A DNA stretch of 64,000 nt from Sphingomonas sp. CCH21-G11 (GCF_001555965.1 NZ_LSHX01000036.1:62001-126000); one strand, 5' to 3'; positions 8,788-20,713 are shown, counted from the stretch's first letter. The notes: generated by a model from the letters alone, not told the origin. Numbers and translations: made by a program.

Positions 8788-10068
8788 ATGAAATCGTTGT
8801 ATACTGCGCGCCAATCGCGTGCCTGTTTTGCCTTGTTGGCTGTCTGTGCGTCCATGCCGGGATACGCCGCGCCTTGGGCCTCCGCCACAAGCGTACCGGC
8901 TGGCGTGCTGACGCTTGAAGAAGCGGTTGGGCGGGCGGTGGCCTCATCGCCTGTAGGGGCCGCAAATCGGGCGAGACTTGATTCTCTTGCGGCTGCGCGT
9001 GCGGCAGCGGACACGCGCCCCGCTGCATCGATCGACGTCCAGGCCGAGAATTTTGGAATTGGCGGGCGCGACCTGAACCGCACGATCCAGTTGACCGGTC
9101 TGTATAATCAGCGGCTGGAACGCGGTGGCAAGCGTGGCGCGCGCGTCGGTGCGGTCGAGGCGGACATGGACGTCGCCCGCGCCGAGGCGCTCGTGCGCGG
9201 GCTCGACATCGCCACGGCCGTGCAGCGCCTCTATGTCGAGGTGCAAGCGGCCGAAGCATTGATTGGCATTGCACGCGAACGCATCGCCATCGGCAGTGAG
9301 TTGACGCGCGAAGTCGGTAGACGCGTTGCCGCAGCCCGCGATCCGCTGTTCGCAGGAACGAGCGCACGCACTAAACTCGCTGAAGCTCGCGTCGATCTCG
9401 AGATCGCCGAACACGCCCGCGACGCCGCGATGACGCGTCTCGTCTCACTGTGGGGCGGTTCGCCGGCGGGGCTTTCGGTCAGCCGTGAAGCTTTTCTGGC
9501 TGTCGAGGAGGCACCGGCCGTGAATGAGCCGGCAGCGGTCGACCTAGCGGTCTTCGAAACACGCCGCCGGCGGGCTTCGGCCGAGTTGACCCTCCAGCGC
9601 GCCAACGCACGCACTGATCCGACCCTCTCTGGCGGACCGCGCGTGATCGGCACCGGCGATATCGCGCTGGTCGCGGGCTTCTCCTTGCCGCTGTCAAATC
9701 GCGGGCTCAACCGCGCCAATATCGCGCGTGCCGAGGCGCAGGCACGGCAGGTCGAGGCCGATCTGGCGGTAGAGATATTTCAGCGCCGCCAGGCGATCGC
9801 GCTCGCTGCCGAGAAAGTCAGCGAGACGGCGCATGAAGTCGAGGCCATCCGCGCGCAAGTGGTGCCCGGCGCACAGCGAACACTTGCCGAAGTTCGCGCT
9901 GGCTACAATCGCGGCGGCTTCACTTTCCTCGACGTTTCGACCGCGCAGACCGCGCTCCACGAGGCGCGCGCGCGCATGGTCCGCGCGGCCACCCGTCATC
10001 ACGAAGCGCGCGTCGAGCTCGACCGCCTGACCGGCCGCTTCGCCCCCATCGTTCAGGAGACCCGTTGA
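8788..10068 (+). CDS. czcC: TolC-family outer-membrane efflux protein (CzcC type)
   Basis: A 426-residue outer-membrane factor with an N-terminal signal peptide ending near GYAAPWASA and two TolC repeats rich in coiled-coil segments (LTLEEAVGRAVASSP in the first, VEADLAVEIFQRRQAIALAA in the second). It would form the exit duct for the RND pump encoded downstream. The open frame begins at 8755, but the ATG at 8788 has a GGAG site (8777-8780) and gives a proper signal peptide. The stop overlaps the start of the adaptor gene (TGATG), as in other czcCBA operons. Confidence 0.88.
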   Translation: MKSLYTARQSRACFALLAVCASMPGYAAPWASATSVPAGVLTLEEAVGRAVASSPVGAANRARLDSLAAARAAADTRPAASIDVQAENFGIGGRDLNRTIQLTGLYNQRLERGGKRGARVGAVEADMDVARAEALVRGLDIATAVQRLYVEVQAAEALIGIARERIAIGSELTREVGRRVAAARDPLFAGTSARTKLAEARVDLEIAEHARDAAMTRLVSLWGGSPAGLSVSREAFLAVEEAPAVNEPAAVDLAVFETRRRRASAELTLQRANARTDPTLSGGPRVIGTGDIALVAGFSLPLSNRGLNRANIARAEAQARQVEADLAVEIFQRRQAIALAAEKVSETAHEVEAIRAQVVPGAQRTLAEVRAGYNRGGFTFLDVSTAQTALHEARARMVRAATRHHEARVELDRLTGRFAPIVQETR

Positions 10069-11300
10069 TGCGTTCGCTCGCCCTTGCCTTGTTCTTCACA
10101 CTGCCGCTCGCCGGCTGCGGGGAAAAGCCCGAAACGGCCGAAGCCGGGAAGGACGCGCCCGCCGCTGGGGACTATGAACGCGGGCCGCACAATGGGCGGA
10201 TGCTGCGCGACGGTGACTTCGCGCTCGAAATGACCGTGTTCGAAGACGGCGTGCCCCCCGAGTATCGGCTTTATGCCTATCGTGGAGATAAACCGCTCCC
10301 GCCGGGCGAACTTCAAGCAAGCGTCACGATCAAGCGCCTCGACGGCGAGGTAACAACCTTCTCCTTCCGCCCTGAGCAGGACTATCTCCGCGGCAACGCG
10401 GTACTGGTCGAGCCGCACAGCTTCGATGTTGTCGCGACGGCGTCGGAGGGCGGACGGCGGCACCAGTGGAAATTTCCATCCTACGAAGGTCGCACGACGA
10501 TCACGGCCGACGCGGCGAGGGCGGCGGGCATCGAGACGGCGGTTGCGGGTCCGGCGCAAGTCGGCGAGACGCTTGAAATAATCGGCCGGATTGAGATCGA
10601 TCCGAGCGGGAGTGCTGACGTCGGCGCGAAGTTCGCGGGGCCGGTCGTCGCGGTCTACAAGAATGTCGGCGACCGCGTCGGGCGCGGTACGTTGCTCGCG
10701 CGCGTCGAGAGCAGCTATTCGCTTCAAACCTATTCGATCTTCGCGCCGATTGCCGGGGTCATCACCCAGCGCAACACCAATGTCGGCGACGTGGCCGGGA
10801 CAGATCCGCTGTTCGTGATCTCCGACCCCTCCCGCACGGTCGCGGTCTTCCCGGTGTTCCCACGCGATGTCGAAAAGGTCCGGCCCGGACAGGCGGTGCA
10901 GATAAAGGCGCTCGAGGGCGAACGCGCGCAGGGCTCGGTCATCCGAGATTTCCTGCCGCTCGCCGAAGTGCAGACGCAAACCGTGACGGCGCGTGCGGCG
11001 CTCCCCAATCCGGGTGGGCTGTGGCGGCCCGGGATGGCCGTGCGCGGGATTGTCACCGTCGATAGCCGTCAGGTGCCGCTGGCGGTCAGGAGCGAGGCGA
11101 TTCAGCAGTTCCGCGACTTCCGCGTCGTCTTCGCCAAGATCGGCAACACGTACGAAGTGCGGATGCTCGAACTCGGCAAGGAAGGCCCAGAGTGGACCGA
11201 GGTGGTCGGCGGGCTGAAGCCCGGCACGACCTACGCGACGAGGAACAGCTACGTCATCAAAGCCGACATCGACAAGTCCGGCGCGAGCCACGACCACTAA
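10068..11300 (+). CDS. czcB: RND efflux periplasmic adaptor (membrane-fusion lipoprotein, CzcB type)
   Basis: About 410 residues. The lipobox LAGC gives a lipidated Cys17, followed by a lipoyl/barrel-sandwich hybrid domain. VVAVYKNVGDRVGRGTLLARV and APIAGVITQRNTNVGD are the split biotinyl-lipoyl halves, and beta-barrel and membrane-proximal regions follow (RPGMAVRGIVTVD). The adaptor bridges the inner-membrane pump and the CzcC duct. The C-terminus is short (KSGASHDH) and ends in a small His patch. The ATG at 10068 overlaps the czcC stop; the pump gene starts 12 nt after its own stop. Confidence 0.9.
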   Translation: MRSLALALFFTLPLAGCGEKPETAEAGKDAPAAGDYERGPHNGRMLRDGDFALEMTVFEDGVPPEYRLYAYRGDKPLPPGELQASVTIKRLDGEVTTFSFRPEQDYLRGNAVLVEPHSFDVVATASEGGRRHQWKFPSYEGRTTITADAARAAGIETAVAGPAQVGETLEIIGRIEIDPSGSADVGAKFAGPVVAVYKNVGDRVGRGTLLARVESSYSLQTYSIFAPIAGVITQRNTNVGDVAGTDPLFVISDPSRTVAVFPVFPRDVEKVRPGQAVQIKALEGERAQGSVIRDFLPLAEVQTQTVTARAALPNPGGLWRPGMAVRGIVTVDSRQVPLAVRSEAIQQFRDFRVVFAKIGNTYEVRMLELGKEGPEWTEVVGGLKPGTTYATRNSYVIKADIDKSGASHDH

Positions 11301-15202
<3,902 letters not shown>

Positions 15203-15214
15203 GGAGTATACCCA

Positions 15215-15844
15215 GTGTTCAATTCGCAACTACCCGACATTTCGGAACTCCCGACCTCGAACCAGCTGCTGAAATCGACGCTGCTGGCGGTGGTGGCAGC
15301 CTCGGCGATCCTCGTCACGATCGTCCTTCCGTCCGAGTACGGCATCGATCCGACCGGTATTGGACGTGCGCTCAATCTCACCGAGATGGGCGAGATCAAG
15401 ATGCAACTTGCCGCCGAGGCGAAAGCCGACGCCGCCAAGGATGCGAGCGGCACTGCCACCGCTGCTCCCGCCTCTGCAGCTGCCGTTCCGTCCACGACGC
15501 CTGCAACCTCCGCCCCGCTCGCGGGCGCGACCGAAGTGCGCCTGACGCTGCAACCAGGCCAGGGCGAAGAGGTCAAGGCGACAATGAAGACGGGACAGGA
15601 GTTCGCGTATCGCTGGTCGACCGATAGCGGCAAAGTCAATTTCGAACTACACGGGGAGCCAATCGGAGCGGGCAGCAGCGACTATACGAGCTACGAAAAG
15701 GGTTCGTCGACGGGTGCAAGCGGGACGTTCCGAGCGCCATTCGACGGCACGCACGGCTGGTTCTGGCGTAACCGTGGCACCGGACCGGTCACCATCACCG
15801 TATCGGCTAAAGGCGGTTTCGAGAAGTTCGCGCTGGTTCAGTAA
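15215..15844 (+). CDS. Transmembrane anchor protein of metal-efflux cluster
   Basis: A 209-residue protein with a short cytoplasmic N-terminus, one membrane helix at about residues 21-39 and a low-complexity Ala/Pro/Thr linker. A conserved periplasmic domain follows (EEVKATMKTGQEFAYRWS ... GTHGWFWRNRGTGPVTITV). It starts at a GTG at 15215 behind AGGGAG at 15202-15207. Proteins of this layout accompany czc/hupE loci in sphingomonads; no biochemical role is known to me. A possible link is stabilising or sensing at the efflux complex, which is inference. Confidence 0.65.
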   Translation: MFNSQLPDISELPTSNQLLKSTLLAVVAASAILVTIVLPSEYGIDPTGIGRALNLTEMGEIKMQLAAEAKADAAKDASGTATAAPASAAAVPSTTPATSAPLAGATEVRLTLQPGQGEEVKATMKTGQEFAYRWSTDSGKVNFELHGEPIGAGSSDYTSYEKGSSTGASGTFRAPFDGTHGWFWRNRGTGPVTITVSAKGGFEKFALVQ

Positions 15845-15895
15845 GTCGGCGGAGCGAGCGACGTCTAATTGATGACTTTAGAAGGAGTAGTTCAA

Positions 15896-16222
15896 ATGCG
15901 TTTTCCATTTCTCGTCCTCGCCGCTGCGGCCGCAGCGGTTTCGGTTCCCGCGATGGCGCATCCCGAACACGACCAGGCTCGCGCGCCCGTTTCTCCGGCG
16001 CAAACAGCAAGGGGGGCGATCATGCGGCAGGTCAGCCAGTCGAAACTGCCCGCAAGTTGGGGATCGGCCAAATTGGTCGAAGCCAAAGCCCGCGTGCGCA
16101 ACGGGGCCAATCAGACGGTCGTGACGTTCAAGAACGATGCCGAACGCAACAAGGCACGCCGGATGCTCTACATCGTGGTGGCGAACGGCGATGTGGTTTC
16201 TACCGGCCACAAGTTCAACTAA
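15896..16222 (+). CDS. Small periplasmic protein, DUF6488-like
   Basis: A 108-residue secreted protein. The start ATG at 15896 has an excellent site (GAAGGAG at 15880-15886) and gives a signal peptide ending VPAMAHPEHD. The mature part starts with a His/Asp stretch and ends in a PepSY-like beta unit (QTVVTFKNDAERNKARRML ... NGDVVSTGHKFN). It resembles DUF6488 proteins found beside metal-efflux genes. The family assignment is tentative and the function unknown; the His-rich N-terminus could bind metal in the periplasm. Confidence 0.6.
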   Translation: MRFPFLVLAAAAAAVSVPAMAHPEHDQARAPVSPAQTARGAIMRQVSQSKLPASWGSAKLVEAKARVRNGANQTVVTFKNDAERNKARRMLYIVVANGDVVSTGHKFN

Positions 16223-16249
16223 TGCAGCAGCGCCCGGGCGTTACATATC

Positions 16250-16684
16250 GTGACGGCCGGGGGGCTGGGCCTTGTCGGACTGTTTCTGTCCGCTCTGGCG
16301 GCGGCAACGCTGTTGCCGGGCGGATCGGAAGTCGTGCTCGGCGCAATGCTGGCCGCGCGCCGCTGGGATCCCTTCCTGCTCGTCGCGGTCGCAACGGCAG
16401 GCAATCTGGCGGGCTCGACGATCAACTGGGCGATCGGCCGATATCTTTCGGAGCGACGGGATGCCCGCTGGTTCCCCGTGTCGGGCGCGGCCCTCGAACG
16501 GGCGGAAGCCCGCTTCAACCGCTTTGGCTTGCCGGTGCTGCTGCTCGCCTGGGTACCGATCATCGGCGATCCGTTGACTTTGATCGCCGGACTACTGCGC
16601 GTTCGTATTATTCCCTTCCTGCTGCTCGTGGGAACAGGAAAGGCAGCACGCTATGCCGTGATCGCCTTCGCTTTCGCGGCATAG
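16250..16684 (+). CDS. YqaA-family small membrane protein
   Basis: A 144-residue protein with three or four hydrophobic helices and the YqaA/DedA-like stretch LPGGSEVVLGAMLAARRWDP ... VATAGNLAGSTINWAIGRYL. The start is a GTG at 16250 without a clear ribosome-binding site. It continues the metal cluster on the same strand, 27 nt after the previous stop. DedA-related proteins are lipid transporters involved in envelope homeostasis; what this short version does is unknown. Confidence 0.7.
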   Translation: MTAGGLGLVGLFLSALAAATLLPGGSEVVLGAMLAARRWDPFLLVAVATAGNLAGSTINWAIGRYLSERRDARWFPVSGAALERAEARFNRFGLPVLLLAWVPIIGDPLTLIAGLLRVRIIPFLLLVGTGKAARYAVIAFAFAA

Positions 16685-16712
16685 CACCGTTCGCCGGCCG
16701 TAAGGACTGACC

Positions 16713-16934
16713 ATGCTCGCCGTTCTCGCCAACCGCACCTATCGGCACCTGCTGGCGGCGCAGGTGATCGCGCTCGTGGGCACGGGGCTCGCGACGGTCG
16801 CGCTCGGCCTCCTCGCTTATGAGATCGCTGGTGCCGACGCAGGCGCCGTTCTCGGCACGGCGCTGGCGATCAAGATGATTGCCTATATCGGGATCGGGCC
16901 TTTCTCATCCCTCATAATTCACTTGCTCCTGTAG
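16713..16934 (+). pseudogene. MFS transporter, truncated after ~66 residues
   Basis: The first 66 residues (MLAVLANRTYRHLLAAQVIA, then LVGTGLATVALGLLAYEIAG) are the N-terminus of a major-facilitator efflux protein that normally has about 400 residues. After IGIGPFSS the frame enters unrelated sequence and stops at 16934. The break at about 16905-16912 abuts a MerR-type promoter belonging to the next gene, so a deletion or insertion joined two loci. No transposase or inverted repeat is seen at the joint. Confidence 0.75.
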
Positions 16935-16953
16935 CCGCTACAGGAGGCATAGG
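16923..16953 (+). promoter_or_regulatory. MerR-type promoter/operator upstream of the MerT-like gene
   Basis: A perfect dyad (CTCCTGTAGC, one base, GCTACAGGAG) occupies 16926-16946. It lies between a -35-like TTGCTC (16923-16928) and a -10-like CATAGG (16948-16953) with a 19-bp spacer, the overlong spacing used by MerR-family activators that twist the promoter. No merR gene is present on either side, so the regulator must act in trans or the promoter is orphaned. Confidence 0.7.
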
Positions 16954-16977
16954 GAGTTATTCCGCCGGAGACGACTG

Positions 16978-17394
16978 ATGAATCAAAGGACTTTGCCGCA
17001 CGAAACCCGCGCCGCTCCCGCGTCGCCACGCCGCGCCGACGCGGGGTTGTCCGCCCTAGGTGCGGTGGCGAGCTTCGGCGCGGTCCTAGCCGCGGCATCC
17101 TGCTGCGTCTTGCCGCTCGCGCTGGCGGCGCTGGGCGTGGGGGCTGGCCTGTCGAGCACCTTAGCCGCGCTGATGCCTCTACGCTGGCCGCTGACGGCGC
17201 TTTCGCTCGTCGGCCTGGCTGCCGGGTGGTGGACCTATGAGCGGCGTCGAAGGGCCTGCGCCGCGGATCGATCCTGCACCGTGACCCTACCGTCCCGCGC
17301 AACTCCGATCATGCTCGCGATCGGCACGGCCCTGACGCTGACCGCGCTGATATGGGATCCCATGGAAGCGCCGCTTATAAGGGCGCTTTCCTGA
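16978..17394 (+). CDS. merT: Mercuric-type transporter MerT-like protein
   Basis: A 138-residue inner-membrane protein with three helices. The vicinal pair Cys42-Cys43 sits in the first helix (LAAASCCVLPLALAALG). A second pair, Cys94 and Cys100, sits in the cytosolic loop, six residues apart as in Tn21 MerT (Cys76/Cys82). MerT carries Hg(II) inward to the reductase; no merA or merP is present here, so the role may be different or the operon reduced. The stop overlaps the start of the next gene. Confidence 0.75.
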   Translation: MNQRTLPHETRAAPASPRRADAGLSALGAVASFGAVLAAASCCVLPLALAALGVGAGLSSTLAALMPLRWPLTALSLVGLAAGWWTYERRRRACAADRSCTVTLPSRATPIMLAIGTALTLTALIWDPMEAPLIRALS

Positions 17395-17615
17395 TGCAGC
17401 TCACCTCTACGCTGACCTGTCCCAAGTGCAGCGGTGTCGCGACCGAGACGATGCCCACCAACGCCTGCCAGTTCTTCTATGATTGCCGGCATTGCGCGGC
17501 GGTGCTGCGGCCCTTGGCCGGCGACTGCTGCGTGTTCTGCTCGTTCGGCGATGTCCCATGCCCTCCGATTCAGGAGGTTAAGGCGAACGGGACCGTGGGG
17601 AGCTGCTGCGGGTAA
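17394..17615 (+). CDS. GDCCVxC-domain Cys-rich small protein
   Basis: A 73-residue protein with eleven cysteines: CPKC at 9-12, DCRHC in the middle, the GDCCVFC signature, PC and a terminal CC. It matches the GDCCVxC (seleno)protein family, which occurs beside mercury and other metal genes; here the last position is Cys, not Sec. The ATG overlaps the MerT stop (TGATG), so the two are co-translated, and both respond to the MerR-type promoter at 16923. A metal-binding role is likely but unproven. Confidence 0.75.
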   Translation: MQLTSTLTCPKCSGVATETMPTNACQFFYDCRHCAAVLRPLAGDCCVFCSFGDVPCPPIQEVKANGTVGSCCG

Positions 17616-17632
17616 GGGGGGAATCGCACCCT

Positions 17633-18220
17633 TTAATCCGGGATGAGCGCGTAACCCCGAGTTTGTAGATTTGCCAAGGTGGTGAGCGCTGAATCATCGA
17701 TCTCAACGCCCGGGGCCACTTGGCTCGTCGCGATACCATTCCCGACCATGGCCTGACTGCATACGCGGACCGAAACACCAGCTTTCTGGAGAGCCGCAAT
17801 CAGCGCAGCATTCGGGTTTGCCGCTACCTTCATACGCGCCGCATATGGCGCGTTCTGCAGGATGAGCGGGGTCGCGGGACCATGAATGATGACGGCTATG
17901 TCACCAGCAGCAGGATGGACCTTGTCCGCGCCAAGCAGGTTCACGAGGCGCGCCGCCTTCTCAAGGCTCGGATTCACTTTGTCGGGAGAGTTTGCAGCCT
18001 TGGTGACATTGAATAGGACACGGTAGCGAAGCTTGGGATCAGGGCGCTCGGCAGCACTGGGCACGGCCACGATCCCGCCAAATCCCGGAATCACGGGATA
18101 AACCAGATTATCCTGTGCCGCTAGCGAGGTGCCGCCCATCAGCATCGTGGCCGTGACTAGAAGTGCGGCAAAAGCTCTTTTCGGCAACGTTGCTCTCCTG
18201 TTGAACGGTAGATGCTGCAT
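17633..18220 (-). CDS. DsrE-family secreted protein
   Basis: A 195-residue protein with a signal peptide ending near GGTSLAAQD and a DsrE/DsrF-like alpha/beta fold (YRVLFNVTKAANSPDKVNPS, IAVIIHGPATPLIL, ALQKAGVSVRVCSQAM). The conserved Cys in VRVCSQ is in the place of the persulfide-carrying Cys of DsrE proteins. It is the second gene of the minus-strand operon behind the multicopper oxidase, 27 nt downstream, and faces the sulfide-detoxification operon. A periplasmic sulfur-relay role is inferred. Confidence 0.75.
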   Translation of the reverse strand: MQHLPFNRRATLPKRAFAALLVTATMLMGGTSLAAQDNLVYPVIPGFGGIVAVPSAAERPDPKLRYRVLFNVTKAANSPDKVNPSLEKAARLVNLLGADKVHPAAGDIAVIIHGPATPLILQNAPYAARMKVAANPNAALIAALQKAGVSVRVCSQAMVGNGIATSQVAPGVEIDDSALTTLANLQTRGYALIPD

Positions 18221-18247
18221 AAACTCCCAAGAAGTGGGAACCTCTGC

Positions 18248-19720
18248 CTACGTAACACTGAACTGGCCCATCATCCCATTATCCTCATGCTCAAGGATAT
18301 GGCAGTGATACATGAAGGGAGCGTTTTTTGCCGGCTGATCAAATCGGATGAGAAGCTCCACCGGCTCCTTGACGAGGACCGTATCGCGCGGCCCTTGGTC
18401 GAGAACATCGGGCTGCCCGCCACCGCGGGTGAGAACATCGAAGTGGACGCCGTGAATATGGATCGGGTGGCGCATCATCTCGCCAGACACCTCCCATATT
18501 TCGGTGGAACCTAGTTTCACCGCCTCATCGATGCGATTCATGTCGAATGGCTTGCCATTGATCGTCAGGCCGCCGCCGCCGCTTCCTGAGCCCATCATGC
18601 CGCCCATGCCCATGTTGAGAATCAGACGGCGACCGCGCACCGCCTTGCTGGCGTCGGGCCGAGTTCGTGATACCAGTAGAGTGGGCACGGCGGCGCTGGC
18701 ACGAGCCTGTCCCGACGGCCGTGGCTCAAACCGCAGCACGGTCGATGGCGCGGCAGCGTCGGTCCTACTGGCGCTCCGCCCCATCATACCCATACCTCCC
18801 ATCATCGAGGCGTTGGTATCAGCCGCCGTGACCAGCGAGGTGGGCCTGCCGTCCGTAAAGTCCACCAGAAGCTCAGCGCGCTGGCCCGGCGCCAAAGTTA
18901 TGGCCGCCAACGCTACTACCCGTTCGAGTAGCCCGCCTTCGGTTCCGATCCAGTGAAAGCTTCGCCGATCGGAAAACGACAACTCATAGATCCGGGCGTT
19001 GGATGCGTTCACGAGCCGCAGGCGAACCAACCGGTTTGGCACTGCCGCCAGCGAGTTTACCGCTCCGTTCACAAGGATCGTGTCGCCGCGCCGGCCCTGC
19101 ATGGCGACCATCATGCCGCCTGGCATGACAAGGCGACCATTTTCAAACTGCCGATCCTGGATAATCAGGGGTAGGTCATCCACGCCATATTCTGACGGGA
19201 GGCCTAAGCCCTGCTCTTCCTCGTCGGTCACCAGCAACGCCCCTGCCAAGCCTGAATAGACTTGCTCGGCCGTCAACCCATGGACGTGTGAGTGATAAAG
19301 GAGGGTCGCTGCCGGCTGCCGGATGGGGAGCGTGGGTCGCCAGGTCGCGCCCGGCGCGATGATCTGATGGGGGCCTCCATCCAACTCTCCCGGAATCAGA
19401 AGCCCGTGCCAGTGCACAGTGGTGTCCGCGTTGAGCCCGTTGGTAACGGCAGCCGCCACGTCGTCGCCACGACGCACCCTGATCGTCGGCCCGAGATAGC
19501 TGCCGTTATACCCTAGCGTGTCGCTCGAACGGCCCGGATAGAATGAAGTCGTTCCGGACTGGACCCGTAGCGCGAATGATCGTCCAGGCTGCGCATCCAA
19601 AAGCGGCGGGATCGGGAGGGGGTTTGCACCGCCCCCGCCGAGGGCAGACGTGGAGCGCGAGCAAGCGGCGGTGGCGAACAATGCCGCTCCGCCGGCCAAT
19701 AGCGAGCGTCGATCAAGCAT
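18248..19720 (-). CDS. Multicopper oxidase, Tat-exported lipoprotein (CueO/CotA type)
   Basis: A 490-residue laccase-like enzyme. The leader has a twin-arginine start (DRRSLLAGG) and a lipobox (FATAAC, Cys20). All four copper motifs are intact: HWHG (103-106), HSHVHG (143-148), HPIHIHG (418-424) and HCHILEHEDNGMM (from 472). Two Met-rich loops (MMGGMGMMGRS and LNMGMGGMMGSGSG) resemble the Cu(I)-binding inserts of cuprous oxidases. It probably oxidises Cu(I) or phenolics in the periplasm. It is divergent from the ArsR-led sulfide operon, and a 48-codon frame ends directly before its ATG. Confidence 0.9.
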   Translation of the reverse strand: MLDRRSLLAGGAALFATAACSRSTSALGGGGANPLPIPPLLDAQPGRSFALRVQSGTTSFYPGRSSDTLGYNGSYLGPTIRVRRGDDVAAAVTNGLNADTTVHWHGLLIPGELDGGPHQIIAPGATWRPTLPIRQPAATLLYHSHVHGLTAEQVYSGLAGALLVTDEEEQGLGLPSEYGVDDLPLIIQDRQFENGRLVMPGGMMVAMQGRRGDTILVNGAVNSLAAVPNRLVRLRLVNASNARIYELSFSDRRSFHWIGTEGGLLERVVALAAITLAPGQRAELLVDFTDGRPTSLVTAADTNASMMGGMGMMGRSASRTDAAAPSTVLRFEPRPSGQARASAAVPTLLVSRTRPDASKAVRGRRLILNMGMGGMMGSGSGGGGLTINGKPFDMNRIDEAVKLGSTEIWEVSGEMMRHPIHIHGVHFDVLTRGGGQPDVLDQGPRDTVLVKEPVELLIRFDQPAKNAPFMYHCHILEHEDNGMMGQFSVT

Positions 19721-19867
19721 CTAAATCTGGCCCTGCGTGCAGCGCTCGGAAGCGCCACCGGCAGCCTTGTCGATCAGCATTGGTCGCCCACGCCCTGGCG
19801 CTTCAATAGCGCGCAGGACCGCTTTCCTCGAAGGATGCCGCACTAGTCCGGCGAAATAGTAGCGCAC
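19721..19867 (-). CDS. Candidate 48-residue leader ORF abutting the multicopper oxidase
   Basis: On the minus strand a GTG at 19867 follows a strong GGAGG (19872-19876) at 4-nt spacing. The frame runs 48 codons (MRYYFAGLVRHPSRKAVLRA ... ERCTQGQI), and its TAG is immediately followed by the ATG of the oxidase gene. The oxidase has no good ribosome-binding site of its own, so translational coupling is plausible. No homologue is recognised; the peptide is basic and contains one Cys. It could be chance, but its signal for translation is better than that of its neighbour. Confidence 0.45.
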   Translation of the reverse strand: MRYYFAGLVRHPSRKAVLRAIEAPGRGRPMLIDKAAGGASERCTQGQI

Positions 19868-19885
19868 GGAACCTCCTAAGCTGGC

Positions 19886-19922
19886 TTGATCGAACGCCCA
19901 TCCATCATATATGTTGCATATA
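19886..19922. promoter_or_regulatory. ArsR/BigR-type operator and promoter in the divergent region
   Basis: An AT-rich inverted repeat, TATATG-TTG-CATATA (19908-19922), overlaps the -10 region of a plausible plus-strand promoter (TTGATC at 19886-19891, 17-bp spacer, ATATGT at 19909-19914). It lies between the minus-strand oxidase operon and the plus-strand repressor gene, so one bound repressor dimer could silence both directions. BigR/SqrR-family repressors use AT-rich dyads of this kind. Confidence 0.6.
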
Positions 19923-19939
19923 AGATGTTTGGAGCAATC

Positions 19940-20281
19940 GTGCCACCTTCTCTCATTAAAATGTCCCCGGAACGTCTGGAGGAAAAGGCCGGCGAAGCAG
20001 AAGCGTTCCTCCGTTCGCTTGCGAGCCGGCACCGTCTGATGATCCTGTGCAGCCTGCTCGGCGGGGAGTTGTCGGTAAGCGACCTGGGCGAACGCCTCGG
20101 ACTGACACAGTCCAATTTGTCCCGCCACCTGGCCACGCTGCGCGACGAGGGCCTGGTCGGCACACGGCGAGAGAAAACAATGATCTTCTACCGCATCACG
20201 TCCGAGCGCGTGCTGCCGATCCTGACGGAACTCTACGCACTCTTTTGTGCTGGCGCCGATGCTGAACAAGGAGAATCCTGA
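19940..20281 (+). CDS. ArsR-family persulfide-responsive repressor (BigR/SqrR-like)
   Basis: A winged-helix ArsR protein of about 113 residues; the recognition region is LSVSDLGERLGLTQSNLSRH. It has two cysteines, in MILCSLL (Cys37) and YALFCAG (Cys103), 66 residues apart. That equals the Cys41-Cys107 spacing of SqrR, whose cysteines form a tetrasulfide when persulfide is present. The frame is open from 19886, but that start would place the operator inside the gene; the GTG at 19940 has GGAG at 19931-19934. ATGs at 19925 and 19961 are alternatives. The downstream genes encode sulfide export and oxidation, which fits. Confidence 0.8.
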   Translation: MPPSLIKMSPERLEEKAGEAEAFLRSLASRHRLMILCSLLGGELSVSDLGERLGLTQSNLSRHLATLRDEGLVGTRREKTMIFYRITSERVLPILTELYALFCAGADAEQGES

Positions 20282-20283
20282 CG

Positions 20284-20709
20284 ATGGAGGGATTCACCCC
20301 ATTTTCGGCCATCGTGGGCGGCGCGCTCATCGGCCTCTCGGCCTCCCTCCTGTGGCTCGCCAACGGGCGCATTGCCGGTATCAGTGGCGTCATCGGGGGC
20401 GTGCTTGCGCCCGTTCGCGGCGATGTGGCGTGGCGCGGAATGTTCCTGGTCGGCCTGTTCGCTGCGCCCTTCCTCTACCGGGCGGCGGGCGGCGTGCTGC
20501 CGGACCTCACGTCGCCGGCCCCAGTCGCCATCGTGATCGCAGCCGGCCTTCTGGTGGGATTTGGGACTCGGCTTGGGAGTGGTTGCACCAGCGGGCATGG
20601 CGTCTGCGGAATAGCGAGGCTTTCGCCCCGCTCGCTTGCCGCGACCGGCATCTTCCTCATCACAGCGGCTGCGACTGTGTACGTCGCTCGGCACGTCGTG
20701 GAGCTTTGA
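20284..20709 (+). CDS. pmpA: YeeE/YedE-family sulfur transporter subunit PmpA
   Basis: A 141-residue membrane protein with four hydrophobic helices and the YeeE/YedE motif GCTSGHGVCGIARLSPRS, which carries the sulfur-handling cysteines. It is the first structural gene after the repressor (2-nt gap) and is followed 4 nt later by its partner PmpB. In Xylella and Agrobacterium BigR operons, PmpA-PmpB are thought to move sulfur species such as sulfite, sulfide or thiosulfate across the inner membrane. Confidence 0.85.
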   Translation: MEGFTPFSAIVGGALIGLSASLLWLANGRIAGISGVIGGVLAPVRGDVAWRGMFLVGLFAAPFLYRAAGGVLPDLTSPAPVAIVIAAGLLVGFGTRLGSGCTSGHGVCGIARLSPRSLAATGIFLITAAATVYVARHVVEL

Positions 20710-20713
20710 GACA

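Noticed and set aside
10053..11297. 414-codon open frame on the minus strand opposite czcB
   Set aside because: Antisense shadow of czcB with no recognisable domain; the plus-strand adaptor has all expected motifs.
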